DNA of 64,000 nucleotides from Lineus longissimus (lineage: Eukaryota; Nemertea; Pilidiophora; Heteronemertea; Lineidae). Location of the stretch: contig NC_088321.1 of NCBI RefSeq assembly GCF_910592395.1, positions 14,386,001-14,450,000 of the forward strand, read 5' to 3'. Both the position numbers and the translations under genes were made by a program. A model generated the notes under the pieces. It made no database searches and had not been told where the DNA came from. It was given only the letters and a program-made list of their open reading frames with translations. Below, piece after piece: positions 12,250 to 23,972 of the stretch. The stretch's first letter is position 1, and each line of letters begins with the position of its first letter.

Positions 12250-13188
12250 GTCTGTTACTTAGGTCCCCTGCCACCACTATTCTTTCTTTGGGCAGACAAC
12301 GGTGAAATCAACAAGGGTCCATCCTGACGTTTCAATCAACGGCTGAAATTGATACAATACGGATTACCACTCAAGGTATTGAGTTGCTATGCGTTATAAA
12401 ATCTCACTGGGAATTCAATCGGGGAAGGTGGCCCTCACTACAGCTCTATCTCAAACATTTTGTCTCGGGCGCTTGTTCAAATGCGAAGATCTGACAAGAA
12501 GGGTCCATGGTTATGTATTGGTGGTTAAGGAATCAAGGGGTTAATATGCCGCGGAAACCTGAGACTTCCACAAGCTTTAGGGAGATTTTTGTCGTTTTGT
12601 CGTTTAAAAAATGTAAGAATAACGGGAAGTGTATCGGTTTAGTTTTTATCATGCATTACCTGTCATCTTGTGTTGTGTCATCTTTTTATCTTATTGATGA
12701 GAATAGCAGAATTATGAGATTAAAAGATTATTGAACGTCTGCGAAAAAAATGAAAAAAGTTTTGTCACCAGTGAGTTTGTTGTTGATGAGGAGTCAATGT
12801 TATTGACAAGCAATCTCTTGCAGATACTCCTTGCACAGGACGGGATGTCTGCTTTCGATGACGTGGTTCCGTCCCTCCATGAATCGGCCGCCTTTGCCTC
12901 CGAATGTCCATGTCATTTTTGTAGGACTTTAAGGCCATCCAGTCACCCGACTGGTGTGGTTGTTGCTTGGAACAGCACCCAGAATTTGAATGCCCATAAC
13001 TGAATGAATGAAAGTTTGCTGCAGCGGGTCGACTTCTTTCATATCGAGACTTGATTAGGGTGCAACGTGATTGAGTCTTGCAGTGAAATCATGTGGCATT
13101 ATGGGATACCTGGGGGTCGCGCATTGTATGTGTCTTAACGAGATCTCGGCTCGTTGTGCTGGTTTGATTGGCATATGAAATAAGTAAA
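12250..13188. other. Unannotated interval; nothing recognised
   Basis: Unique sequence with scattered short open frames. No splice-framed exon, repeat array or transposon end was found. Confidence 0.45.
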
Positions 13189-13192
13189 TTAA

Positions 13193-13404
13193 CCCTTTGT
13201 TGGTGACTCAGGATTAAATATCAAGGAAAATGGAATTTTCACTTTCGACAACAGTGGTCTGAGGTCGCATGTTCCAGCAAAAAGATTGACATGACTGTTC
13301 TTAGGAAAGTTGATGATCATACTATGAATTTTCGCCCTTATTGATTTCAGTTTGGGTTCAATTTCATGTTTTGAACTTTTTTCTGAAAAATCTACCTGCA
13401 AGGG
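13193..13404. mobile_element. piggyBac-like MITE, 212 bp
   Basis: Bounded by TTAA at 13189-13192 and 13405-13408. The inner ends are CCCTTTG at the left and CAAGGG at the right, a short inverted pair. TTAA duplication with CCC-type termini is the piggyBac pattern. No transposase is present. The TIR is short, so the call rests mainly on the two TTAA sites and the mirrored ends. Confidence 0.6.
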
Positions 13405-13409
13405 TTAAG

Positions 13410-14360
13410 AAACCTCATTCTACTCAAATGAAGATTGGGGACCCTGCATGGCATATATGCTTATCTTGGGACCCGTCGCACTTCTTTGCAGAAATGAACA
13501 TGGCGCCGAAATTACCCAGCTGAGACTACGGAAATGGTTACCAATGTCGAAATTGGCAAAGCAGACCTCAGGGAACAAATAAAAATGAATTTTCGCTTCG
13601 GAGCCACACGCTTCTGTTCTTAACGATAATTAGTGCGTTAATTGCGATGTGAAAGGTTATGGCATATGGCAGAAAAGCGCAGAAGTTTAGTTACGATCGT
13701 CGGGGGAAATAGTGCGCAGGTGAAATGGCGATGGGATTATGTAAAAGAGGGAATTAGGAAGAACTGGCGACATCTCGGAGGAGCTTTGTTTTTACCCTGA
13801 ATATGTATGTTGGTTTGTGAGCAGTGCTTTTAAAAGTACGAACTTGGTTCAGTTGGTATAAAATGATGACAGGTTGTATTGTAAAAAGGGCTTTAGGAGA
13901 TGCTGATGGCTTAGTTGCACATAGCAATATTGGTAAATAGTTCAATTGAGAACTAAATGAAATTATGCCACCATTATCTGGGGAAGATTTACGCCTAAGT
14001 TGAGCGTTTTAAATTTGAATTTAAAAGCTACGTTATAAGCCACAACAGAATTTGAAGGGTTAAAAAATGTCAGCAGTATTGTCAATGTGACAGTTACAAT
14101 TTAAATTGGAACTTTACAACCTCCATGCCACGAAGAGTTCACCTTTGTCATTCGATGAATTTTTTAAAGGCATGCCTGTGAACTGACATTTGGACGTGAC
14201 TTGACGTTTGCGTGAATTTAATTTACTTTGATTCTGTTTGAATTAAAGATTAACAAGTTGTAATGAAGTGATCATATCAATTGAACTGCCTCCCACTTAT
14301 TTGATGTAGCTGTTACAGTTGGTGAATAGCCTCCCACAATAAGCTCAAATTGACAATCAG
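13410..14360. other. Unannotated interval; nothing recognised
   Basis: AT-rich unique sequence. No element ends, arrays or exon candidates are visible. Confidence 0.45.
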
Positions 14361-14364
14361 TTGT

Positions 14365-14402
14365 AGTGCGTGAGTTCGATCCACGCCTGGACACATTTTT
14401 TC
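14365..14402 (+). mobile_element. tRNA-like B-box fragment with pol III terminator
   Basis: gtgagttcgatccacgc is a B box with pairing T-arm flanks, and it is followed after ten bases by a run of six T, a pol III stop. The A-box half is not convincing, so this is a truncated tRNA pseudogene or SINE head. Confidence 0.45.
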
Positions 14403-14939
14403 AGCAGTGCTGCTCAACTGGTTAATAAATGCAGAGGTGTGTGTGCACCGAAAATGACCTTTGGGGCCATTGTCAAGAGTTTGGGGTTCCGCCCAGTCCT
14501 AGTCGGGCTTTGGCCAGCAGCGGCGTAAGACCCCGCAACAAGAAGTGAGCAGCGGCAAGTCTCTCAACATGAGGGAAGAGGGCTAATCCACCAACCAGTG
14601 CCATTACTCCATCAACCAAATCTCAAATATAGAGATACAGAAATTTTATTTCACAGTAGGGAACTAGCGTGTATTAATTCGTTGCAAAATGTTTTTGCAG
14701 TAGCTGTGCTGTGGAGCCTATTGTTACTGTAGTTAATCAAGTGTAAAAGGCGCTCAAGTCTTTTTCCCTCCATAGATTGTGTGACAGCTAATTTCGTACA
14801 AAAACGCCAGAAAAATTGCGTATTGTGTCGCTCTTAGCGATACCAACTTCCGCTTGCTGATTGTTGGAGTGATGCTGCATTGACAGCTGAAAACACGGCA
14901 TTGTGTTCAAGTCGTGCAATCTCCGATTGGCGAATAATG

Positions 14940-15400
14940 AATAAAGTGCCGAATTGTTTCAGACATTTGTAATATTTTGGCTTTCTTGATTGGTAATCGT
15001 CTGGTGAAAGTTTTGTATTGGACTCAATGCTGTGTTTCCTCTTTACTGCGTGCATTACTTGGCATTGTGGGTAATAAATTCAGTGTAGAATAATGTTTCC
15101 CGAAATTTGCATTATTTTTGCTTTCTGAACGAAGTTTTGCATTGAACTCAATGCTGTGTTTCCTCTTTATTGGGGACATTATCAGGAATTGTGGGTAATA
15201 ATCAAGTTCGGAACGACATAAAAGTTTCCAAACGTGTGGTATTTTGTCTTTCTTCTTAGATAATTTGTGCCGAGTTTTTTATTGTTTGTATCTTGATCCA
15301 ATATTGCCTGTGCTTCAGATATTTTTTTCTTCATCGTCAGCTCATTGCTGCATGCAATATCTAGGAATTATGGGTAATATTGTAAGTGCGGGATAATCTG
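14940..15400. repeat. Diverged tandem repeat of about 140-180 bp
   Basis: 'ctcaatgctgtgtttcctct' occurs at about 15023 and 15146. It is followed each time by 'cattgtgggtaat' or 'aattgtgggtaat', and a third weaker copy ends 'aattatgggtaat' near 15366. 'ttttggctttcttgatt' and 'tttttgctttctgaacg' begin the units. This is an old decayed array. Confidence 0.65.
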
Positions 15401-15637
15401 AAATAGCACACTCTTGCCATATTAGCGTGCGTGTTAGACAAAAGCTTACCATATTTTTATCGCCGGTGTTCAGGAAATACAGAATGATTAGAAATTGCAT
15501 GTAATGGTGGTTTAAGAGTTGAACAACCTCATATTGGGTGCATGTAGGAGTGCAGGTATTGTTTCTGATGTTTTGAAAGATTGCTTGGAAACAAAGCTGT
15601 ACTGATTATTTGAGAGGTTTAGATTCTCATCCGAGAA

Positions 15638-16087
15638 GAGACAAGACCACTAATGAATATTCATAGGTTGGAGGGTCGAGGCCTATCAATTAGACGAGTG
15701 CATGTTTTTTACTCTCAAGTACATATTTGGAGAGGTATTGAAAAAATATTTGATGTGGCAAGTCTACAGATATAAATAAATTGTTTGGTAAAAAAAATAA
15801 TTTTGAATTTCGACAACCTGACCATAGGGGGGGGGGGGTGGTTCAAATTTGGAGTGAAAATGGACGATATGGGTAAAAATGTCCACTTGTGTCAAACTTG
15901 TCAATTTAAAAAAAAAAATTTCCGTGGTCAATCACCAATTTAAATCGCACCAGTTACTCGCAAGACTAACCCGTATATCATATCCGAATTTCAGTTTCAC
16001 TAGTTGACGCATTCTTTGATGCGTCACAGTCAAACATTGACAATTTAACTGCTAAAAGGCTTAAAAAATCAATTGTGGTCTTGTCTC
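15638..16087 (-). mobile_element. GAGACAAGACCAC element, solo copy, 450 bp
   Basis: Ends are GAGACAAGACCAC at 15638-15650 and its exact reverse complement at 16075-16087. The 4-bp target duplication AGAA flanks it (15634-15637, 16088-16091). The body matches, in reverse orientation, the two copies at 54312 and 55305: 'tgacgcattctttgatgcgtcac' here is their 'gaccgcgacgcatcaaagaa' in reverse. It contains a 12-G run at 15827-15838. GAG termini with a 4-bp duplication would suit a Sola-type non-autonomous element, but a solo LTR of an unusual kind is an alternative. Confidence 0.85.
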
Positions 16088-16091
16088 AGAA

Positions 16092-17004
16092 TGAGAACGA
16101 GGTGACATTTGACAACGTATATTTTTTATTGCGTTGGCTGTTGTCAGGGTGGAATGAAACAGTGGCTCTTTAATGTCCGGTATGCAGTGACGTTAAATTT
16201 TCTCGTCTCATGAAATCAGGCAATGCTACATTGAGGTTGTTTCTGAAAGATCAGGAAATATATATTATCGCCCTTAAAAGCTGCAAGGCAGTTGATAAAA
16301 CAAAATGTGGTACTACTGTAGGATAAATCTGAAATCCTCTACACAATTAAAGGCCCGGAACAAGACACTAGCGTAACTTATGAAAACGTATCGTTTTTCC
16401 TCCTTTAATTGATTAGTCATACGGGTACGGTCAATTAGTGTAATAGCTCATCAAGCCATTGTGCTTAGCGCGCTCTGTTTATGGATAAACGGGCTCCGCT
16501 AATTAAAATGGGTATCGGAGCTGTCAGGCTCATATCATGTAGGTTGCTACAGTTACTGATGTCAGGAGTAACTTTATACTTGTAACCTGTGGTAGTTCTC
16601 TTGAACCCAGTCGACTGACTATGGGTATTGCGCGGAATAGTTTTAGAGCGGGATTTTGTTTGCTATCACCTGTCCGCCTCCCCATGATCTCCCCGACCAT
16701 CCTTTACCCTCAGTGCACTCTGTTGATGTCCAGCAACCGCTCCTCTGAACGCCTTCTGCTGTGAGGATTCCGGTCGGAAATGACTTCCTACCTCTGTCAT
16801 CTGCTCGCCGTGAGGGAATTGACAAGCTTTGCCACCTTGCAATTCGGATACAAGAGCCAGCGCGGGAAGTTAATTAAACTCGCTGGTGCTCTTGCGATGA
16901 AAGACTGGGCAGGAGCAGTCTTTGTACAGTACAATATAGTGTTGAGGAGCTGGACTACTGTAAGATGGGGTGACATCTGAACCAAAGTTTGGTAAAATTG
17001 TCCA
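16092..17004. other. Unannotated interval; nothing firm
   Basis: No array or complete element. A CpG-bearing stretch near 16640-16900 is open on both strands for short distances, but I see no matching splice sites. Confidence 0.4.
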
Positions 17005-17156
17005 TGTACTTGCCACCCTACAGCAAAAACAGCAAAAACAGCAAAAACAGCAAAAACAGCAAAAACAGCAAAAACAGCAAAAACAGCAAAAACAGCAAAA
17101 AAACAGCAAAAATAGCAAAAATAGTACTTACAATAATGTACTTGCCACCCTACAGC
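17005..17156. repeat. 9-bp microsatellite bounded by a 20-bp direct repeat
   Basis: About twelve units of agcaaaaac fill 17021-17126. On each side lies the identical 20-mer tgtacttgccaccctacagc, at 17005-17024 and 17137-17156. The right-hand end of the left 20-mer overlaps the first unit, suggesting that the array grew inside a duplication. Confidence 0.95.
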
Positions 17157-17221
17157 TTGAACCATTGATGAAGATCTTCTTTTTTAACAGCAATATGTAC
17201 AAAAAGATGTTGAAAGATAAT

Positions 17222-17479
17222 GAAATTAGCAAAAATAGAAAAAATTGCAAAAATTGCAAAAATTGCCAAACAAATAGCCAAACAAATAGACAAACAAATA
17301 GCAAAACAAATAGCAAAACAAATAGCAAAACAAATAGCAAAACAAATAGCAAAACAAATAGCAAAACAAATAGCAAAACAAATAGCAAAACAAATAGCAA
17401 AACAAATAGCCAAAGAAATAGCCCAAAAAATAGCCCAAGAAATAGCCAAAAAAATAGCCAAAGAAATAGTCAAAAATAG
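17222..17479. repeat. 12-bp microsatellite
   Basis: Units of agcaaaacaaat and variants (agccaaacaaat, agccaaagaaat, agcccaaaaaat) repeat about 18 times, entered through a few 9-bp 'gcaaaaatt' units at 17227-17265. Because the period is a multiple of three and the motif lacks stops, long spurious open frames appear on both strands. Confidence 0.95.
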
Positions 17480-17499
17480 CCAAAAAAAATATCAAAAAT

Positions 17500-18720
17500 T
17501 GCAATAATTTTGCCGAAGTGTCAGAAACTTAACTGTCTACTTAAATAGTAGAAGAACAAACATATTGACGGAGTAATAATGTCAGTTCGTTTATCAGTTC
17601 ACAAGGGACATTACTCCTGACCAGTACATCACTGGAGATTGCTTTAATTTCTTTATCGTTATTAACTGGTCTTCCTTCCTTCGTTTGCCTCAAATGCTAA
17701 ATTCCGATGCCAATAAATATGGCGTAAATACTCAAGAGACGTAACATTTGTCAGAGACGCTCAAATAATCATTACGCTGCGCATTAAACGCATCCGGCTA
17801 ATCCGTTATATTCCGCGGATTACCGCCGTCATCAGGAGCCGCCATCTTGATTAATGAACGTGGATAACAAGCGCAGAAATACCAGTTGGAAAAGAATTGG
17901 AAGTTTAGATGTTGCGAATACAAAAGGGTGAAATTTTTGCTGATTATTTCGATTTGCTTTGGTGAATCTGCGACAGAATGGGAAATGAAATGACATGAAA
18001 GGGTAGTTGTAAGATGAGTTCTTCGACCATATGCGATGAGGTTAGGATGCGCGGGTTGCTAAAACTTAACACTTTTAACCTTAGCTATTAAAACATTTTC
18101 AGCGATGACTTCTAAATTAAGAATTATGTCGAACAAATCGTGATTCATTCGTCTGTACCAAGGCCGCTTTGAGTTTAGACCCCGTTTGTTTTGGGCGGGG
18201 CACAGTTTGAGAACCACCCATTCCAAAACAGCCCACAGGCATGTCACAACACGCTGATACAATAATACTAGGGTTTCGATAATCGTGATCGAATTATGAT
18301 ACAACTCGATCAACTCCAGCTCGATCAGCTAGCGGCTGTGCATGACTTCCTAAACCACGCCGTCTTTCAATTTTCATCAGCACAACAAGCATGGGTAGCT
18401 CAATACCGGCTTACCCTAGACCTTGCTTAACAGAAGTCATACTGTATTTTAAAACTTCACACAGAGTTGCAGCGTAGGTCGACGTTTGAAATTGGAAGCC
18501 CGGCAAATACTTTATCGCCGCAAGCCATCCTGATAACGGATCGTTTGTATACCCGTTGCTGCCGGCGATGGATTTTCTCGAAAAAATCTGACGTTCTGCC
18601 GTTTATAGTGATAGCGTGGAATAACGCTTGGGTGTGGTCGCCTAACTCCTGAGTTGCCTGTTCGAGATATTGACGTTTACGATTATGTACCAAGCAAAAG
18701 TGACATTTTCATCTTCGGTC
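17500..18720. other. Unannotated interval; CpG-richer patch
   Basis: 18350-18690 is richer in CpG than its surroundings and holds an 84-codon minus-strand frame (18457-18708) ending in TGA. No acceptor with a pyrimidine tract precedes it, so it is not called as a gene. Confidence 0.4.
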
Positions 18721-18722
18721 GG

Positions 18723-18747
18723 AGAACCTCTTTATTAAGGACACTTT
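18723..18747 (-). mobile_element. Fragment of pogo-like MITE (copy L)
   Basis: 'gagaacctctttattaagga' plus 'cac' matches the internal end of the family. It abuts the 17-bp array directly, so the array may have been seeded at a broken MITE. Confidence 0.6.
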
Positions 18748-18748
18748 T

Positions 18749-19124
18749 GAACTAAGTCTGAGTCTGAACTGAGTCTGAGTTTGAACTGAGTCTGAGTCTG
18801 AACTAAGTCTGAGTTTGAACGTAGTCTGACTCTGAAGTGAGTCTGACTCTGAGGTGAGTCTAAGTTTGAACTAAGTCTGATTTTGATATATAAGTCTGAG
18901 TCTGAACTGAGTCTGAGTTTGAACGTAGTCTGACTCTGAACTGAGTCTGACTCTGAGGTGAGTTTAAGTTTGAACTAAGTCTGAGTTGGAACTAAGTCCG
19001 AGTCTGAACTTAGTCCCAGTCTGAAGTGAGTCTAAGTTTGAACTAAGTCTGATTTTGATATATAAGTCTGAGTCTGAACTGAGTCCAAGTCTGAACTGAG
19101 TCTGAGTTTGAACTGAGTATGAAA
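18749..19124. repeat. 17-bp minisatellite, 22 units with higher-order structure
   Basis: Unit gaactgagtctgagttt. 22 units read in register; two are lengthened to 19 bp (gatatataagtctgagtct). A block of about nine units, including 'gaacgtagtctgactct' then 'gaggtgag' and 'gatatataag', recurs, showing duplication of multi-unit blocks. Confidence 0.93.
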
Positions 19125-19779
19125 TGCACTTCCAATGCGATTGTGCTAAGCAGCAGTCCTCCCCATCAGGCGTGTCTCCCAAGGCAATTTGTTCATCCCC
19201 GAACAATTTAGGGATTCTACTTTAAACCGCTTTCGTCAAATGCGGTTATAAAGCGGAACTTAGCGACCTTGGCAGCCCCCAAGGTCAAAGTCGTAAGACG
19301 CTAATAGTCTATAGCTTCCATCCCGCAGGCCGCATCTGTGTTGGATTAGCGGAGTCATTTCAGGGCTATCCTGTCATTCTCGCTAATTTTCCGATTGGCA
19401 TGCATCTGCGGTGGTTGTTAGCTCTTGCTAAAGACCTGACAAGGCTGATTTCGTTTGAATAGCTTAACTTACGATTTGTGTGACTCCTATTGACATGGTG
19501 GTGTAGGCCTACTGGTCAAGGTACTGTTTACCACCCCGTTTTCACGCAATCTTTATTTTAGCACCTCGCGAAAATTTCTGTTGTGTGGTATAAGCATCTT
19601 CTAAGACCAAACAATATCAGCTTGACTGGCTATCTGAATTAAACCTGTACGAGTATCGTCATATAACACGCGTGTGCAGTAGGCTATGTGGCGTAATTCA
19701 CCGAGAGAAATACAAATTTTGCCTGGTGTAATTATTCAAAGTCAGAAGAAAATATAAGCAAAGCCTAAAACCAATACAG

Positions 19780-19899
19780 TGGCTAATATTTATGAAGACT
19801 AGTAAATGCTTTTACTACAGTTTTCTACAGAGATGGCTAGTGTAAATGTACATGAAGTTTAAAGTAAAAGCATTTACTAGTCTTTGTATATATCAGCCA
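19780..19899. mobile_element. 120-bp hairpin MITE (family tggct), copy 1
   Basis: Left end tggctaatatttatgaagac and onward pairs with right end gtctttgtatatatcagcca over about 36 bp. The arms meet around 'ctacagagatggctagtg'. A copy about 96 percent identical by eye lies at 33516. No unambiguous target duplication is present. Confidence 0.85.
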
Positions 19900-20110
19900 T
19901 TATCAACTGGCCATCTAAATCTGTGAAAGTGTCCTGAGCTTGTGTGTTTATGTAATATTATGATGTACCACGCAAAAGAGAAACACAAATGTTGCTTGGC
20001 GTTATTATTCGAAGTTGGAAGAAAAGGTACTGGTCAATTAGCATAAGCAAATACTAAACTGGAATGGCAATCTTAATCTATAAGTGTGTCCTGAAACCGT
20101 AACGTGTTAA

Positions 20111-20345
20111 AGTGGCACACCATTTGCAATTACGGATGGTCACATAAAAATTAAAAATGCAGTTATACAAAATGACATGGTGCAGTTGTCATGCATGCAA
20201 CTTAGCTGAAACTTGGTATGGATAGCATCTGTATATCTGTCTTCACAACGGCAGAGCTAAAATTGATATTTAGTTTGTATTAACACAATTGGACATTTTC
20301 AAATTCAAATACAAATTTCAAATTTCTAACAAACGTTGTAGACCT
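20111..20345. mobile_element. TTAA-flanked MITE, T2/Kolobok-like (copy 1)
   Basis: TTAA at 20107-20110 and 20346-20349 bracket ends AGTGGCACACC and GTAGACCT. The body ('gcagttatac', 'tgcatgcaacttagctgaaa', 'cttggtatggatagcat') matches the better preserved copy at 57861-58091. Confidence 0.65.
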
Positions 20346-20678
20346 TTAACGTGTTAATGCAATACCGCAATGTACATGGCAAAGGGAAGTGCAACTCAGG
20401 TAATTCTACCACTTGTGAATTATTCAAAGTCAGTAGGCGTGTCCCTTTCCTAATGGCAGATTAATTCAAGCGTTGCATCGTCATGACGATGATGATGGCA
20501 ATTAACGACAATGTGACTGGTCGCTGAGGCGAGGAAATATGATATGAAGATAATGATTGGTTGATTGTGTGTCCTTGAAAGGTTTCGTTGGGCTTTGTCA
20601 CTTTCGTGCAAAATTTCTTAACAGTTTGTTTGATATAAGTTGTTGCTCTATTTCGATGCTCGAGCTGATCATGCTGGC

Positions 20679-20732
20679 AGTGGAACCTCCCAAAAGGGAC
20701 ACCTCTGTACTAAGGACGCTAGTCACTAAGAA
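20679..20732 (-). mobile_element. Fragment of pogo-like MITE (copy J)
   Basis: 'cagtggaacctcccaaaagg' and 'acacctctgtactaaggac' match the terminal part of the family in reverse orientation. It is truncated where the SINE head at 20735 begins. Confidence 0.6.
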
Positions 20733-20734
20733 CC

Positions 20735-20860
20735 TCATAGTGGTTAACACCTCTGGCTACCACACCATAGGGTCCCGGTTCGATCCGGGGAGACCTGGGA
20801 TTGTTTGTATGGATGAACCGGCCTGGCTTTCAAAGAGTTTGAGTTCTTGCTCTTCACAAC
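20735..20860 (+). mobile_element. tRNA-derived SINE (family 2)
   Basis: A-box-like 'tagtggttaacacctctgg' and a strong B box 'cccggttcgatccgggg' are spaced as in a tRNA. The body that follows ('gggattgtttgtatggatga') matches no other SINE in the window. Confidence 0.65.
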
Positions 20861-20879
20861 ACAATATATGAATATATTT

Positions 20880-21490
20880 GAGGGTCTGTCAGAAGGGACG
20901 TGGTCTCTTCTCCCTGAGTGTCTATGCAAGTAAAAAATCATTCGTAGGTGGACGGTAGCCTGTACATCGTAAGCATTGAGTCCTACTATGGAATACCCAT
21001 TGACAAGTTTCTGAATGGAACCTATTGTCCACATGTTCAGGTGGCAGAATCCAGCTAACTGGTCTGTGCTGGAGTTTTAAACAGGAATTGAGAAGGTACA
21101 TTTTCACGGGCAGTGAAACTGTAAAAAAGTTGGCTGAGACGCTGGTGTGTGAAATTACCCTGAATGATGCAACAGCAGTTCAGGTCTGTACACTCAGAGA
21201 AAACTATCCCTTAGCGTAGGCCAGATTGCCATGAACAATGCTGATTCAGATTTTATATGTCACCGAACATAAACAATTGGCCCCTAAACGGCTTAATGGT
21301 TACATAAATTGGCTGCGTTGACGGCTGTACAAGGATGTGACACTGCGGGGATTAATCATTCTGGGGCTGGGATGCCTGATGATGACTGGGGGCTGATGCT
21401 GGGATCTTAAAAGACTTACTTGTCCGTATATCATCATCAAGTTTTGTACTCCAGGGATAGTAATGCACTTTGCGCAATACCCTGGAAACC
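20880..21490. other. Unannotated interval; nothing recognised
   Basis: A 64-codon plus-strand frame at 21025-21219 lacks convincing splice signals. No repeat is seen. Confidence 0.4.
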
Positions 21491-21491
21491 A

Positions 21492-21705
21492 TAGTAGAAC
21501 CTCTCTATTAAGGACACCTTCGGTACTGACAAGTGCTGTCCTTAATAGAGAGAGGTGTCCTGATGAGAGAGGTCAAGTTGAATGGAAACAAACCAATTTT
21601 GAACTAAAGCTAGTGTCTTTAATAGAGAGGTTGTCCTTAATAGAGGTTGTCCTTGATAGAGAGGGTGTCCTTAATAGAGAGGTGTCCGCTAAGGAAGTTC
21701 CAATG
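21492..21705 (+). mobile_element. Pogo-like MITE, copy C, expanded
   Basis: Starts TAGTAGAACCTCTCTATTAA (first C mutated) and ends GAAGTTCCAATG followed by TA. It has extra internal 'gttgtccttaatagag' units, so it is 214 bp rather than about 178 bp. Confidence 0.85.
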
Positions 21706-22007
21706 TACACTATTTATTTACTTACTTACTGAGTTCCAATTGAACAGTTTCTGGTGGGCATTTGGACCAATCCGAACAAATTGCGCATTTAGCGAAATTT
21801 CTTCAATACACAATATGCTACATCTCTGTTATGATAGCGTGGAGATGTGTTACATCGTGAGATATCGATGACTGCCATAGAAACGGCATCACCCCTAGCA
21901 ACGGTTACACGATCGATCGATATCGGGATTCTGGAGATCAAGATGTGATCAGGTGGCTGTACCCAATAACCTGGCATCAGTGTAGGGGGTCGTCTTGACA
22001 AAATTTG

Positions 22008-22021
22008 CCACTAGGTGGCAG
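22008..22021 (+). promoter_or_regulatory. CTCF-type core site
   Basis: CCACTAGGTGGCAG fits the bilaterian CTCF core CCASYAGRKGGCRS at every position. Occupancy is unknown. A 14-bp match is expected by chance only rarely in 64 kb. Confidence 0.45.
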
Positions 22022-22029
22022 CAGATTGA

Positions 22030-22690
22030 GGCCCTTGGTGAAGTTTTGCCATAGTTTCTAATATAGAAATTTGAGAAAGGTGAAACGAGTGATTGGCATA
22101 ATCTTGACAATTTTAAGCATTCGAAAATTTCTTTAAAAATGACGTTTTCACAATTAAGAGTTAGATTTTTTTTCCATTCAGAATTTTTTTCACGATTTTA
22201 AATTTTGGTGAATCCAAGCTATTTGCAATATCTTCAAAAAAAGTCTACAAATTTTTTCCTTCTTTTAGTGGATCACCAGTCTCCAAAGCTTGACACGTTT
22301 TCTTTGCATAATTCAATTTATTTGATTTCTGATACAGATCACACATCAACAAATAAACGATGAATTTGAATTTCAAACCGAGTCTTTAGGGCGTATTTTG
22401 CTCGGCCCATAAAGTTAACTGACAATGGAATATATGAATTGAATTGACCTCGATTGGATTTTAAGGTCATAGTGTCGAAGAAAATAGACCTTGCATATAA
22501 ATTGAATATAAGAGGTGAGAAAGTCAATTGCTCGAAGCAAAACACCTTGGTTGCTATTAAGTGCCTTTTTTCTTTGCATTATTTCACTGCATCTAATTTT
22601 TGCCGGCGGGGTTTGGTGTCACCACCATGACTGCTTCGGTAGGTACAAAACATGGAAGTGGTCAAAATGCTGTTAGAATCACTTTTCAGT
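22030..22690. other. Unannotated AT-rich interval
   Basis: Very AT-rich, with no array or element end recognised. Confidence 0.45.
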
Positions 22691-22691
22691 A

Positions 22692-22889
22692 CAGTAGGAC
22701 CTCTCTATTAAGGACACCTTCAGGACTGGTAAGTGCTGTCCTTAATAGAGAGGTGTCCTGATTTGAGAGGTCAAATTGAATAGAAACTACCAATTTGGGA
22801 CCAAAACTAGTTACTCCTTAATAGAGAGGTTGTCCTTAATAGAGAGGTTGTCCTTAATAGAGTGGTGTCCACTAAGGGAGGTTCCACTG
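22692..22889 (+). mobile_element. Pogo-like MITE, copy D
   Basis: CAGTAGGACCTCTC at the left and GGGAGGTTCCACTG at the right, with TA duplications at 22690-22691 and 22890-22891. Like copy C it has two 'gttgtccttaatagagagg' units, placing C and D in a longer subfamily. Confidence 0.88.
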
Positions 22890-23439
22890 TATTTAGTTAG
22901 ATATCAAACCCAGCGATTACTTGTTTTACTTGTTTTACTTGCAGATGAGAGATATTTTTGTCGCACATTGCAGCGAGACATCAGCCGCAGCAATTGCAAC
23001 CGTCAAATATCACATTTTCAGCATTTTGTTCCGACTACAAAGGGTTAAATAGCACACAAAGGTTAACAATATTACTATGTCGTTTTTCTGTGCGAGAATT
23101 TGCATCCATACTTGCGTTAATTGGGAACATCTTCAAGCTGTCTTACACAGAGTATGCCTGATACTTCAAACGGTACTTGCTAAATGCTAATGCTTTGTTT
23201 TTTGCCTAATCCTCTTTATAGCTGCAGCCTTTGATCAAGGACTGCCGGCAATTTCGTCACCTTCTTGTAAATGGCGGCAGACGGCATGTAGCGGAATCTG
23301 TCGTTTTGGATATCCGTGGTGACGCGTTGACTAATTGATTGAGATTGAAACAGTCTTTAGAGGAGTGAATATTGACCTTGACCTTGTGACCTTACAAAAC
23401 CTTGAATAACAGTGATCATGATTGTATGTTGCGGGGATT

Positions 23440-23560
23440 CAAATTGCCCGCTTGACAGGTACTTGAGTGGCAGTGTTATCGTTAGCTTAATGTCTTGGGT
23501 TCATTTCTCGACACTAACACATTGCTTGCGGCCTTTGGCAAGTCACTTTACTTTACTTTT
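23440..23560 (+). mobile_element. Probable degraded SINE
   Basis: 'cttgggttcatttctcgaca' resembles a B box, and it is followed by 'ggcctttggcaagtcacttt', wording common in invertebrate SINE bodies. The A box is doubtful. Confidence 0.35.
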
Positions 23561-23972
23561 AATTGCAAAACCGTATGATGACATAAAGTAGCGATTGGAA
23601 GTTTTGCTTTTGCCATGCAGGGTTGGGCAAAATACCTCGTAATAAGCAAGAGTAGGTTGTGATGGTCTCTTCCTGATGGCAGTCAGAGACAGTGGACCAA
23701 TTACAAGCATCGTACAAAAGTTGCATGCGAAAATGCAAGTACAGCAGACAGATCATTAAAAAAGCTTTACCAATACATATCAAGGCTTTATCAAGTGTGT
23801 TCCACTCAATGACAAACTGCTTATCACAATAAGTTCATCATCGGGCCTCAAAATAGAAAAATAGCCCCAAGCAATATGTGTAATCTGTGTAACAACAAAT
23901 ATGTTGTTTGTACACGGTATCGAAATAATCAGATTTTGAATGTGTCGAAACCGTTTATCGTCTGTAGATTAA

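Noticed and set aside
16970-17479. 169-codon plus-strand frame (Q/K- and N/S/K/T-rich)
   Set aside because: It consists almost wholly of the 9-bp and 12-bp arrays, whose triplet periods lack stops; the opposite strand is equally open.
18457-18708. 84-codon minus-strand frame in a CpG-richer patch
   Set aside because: Protein-like in composition, but no acceptor with a pyrimidine tract, no start context and no recognisable domain.
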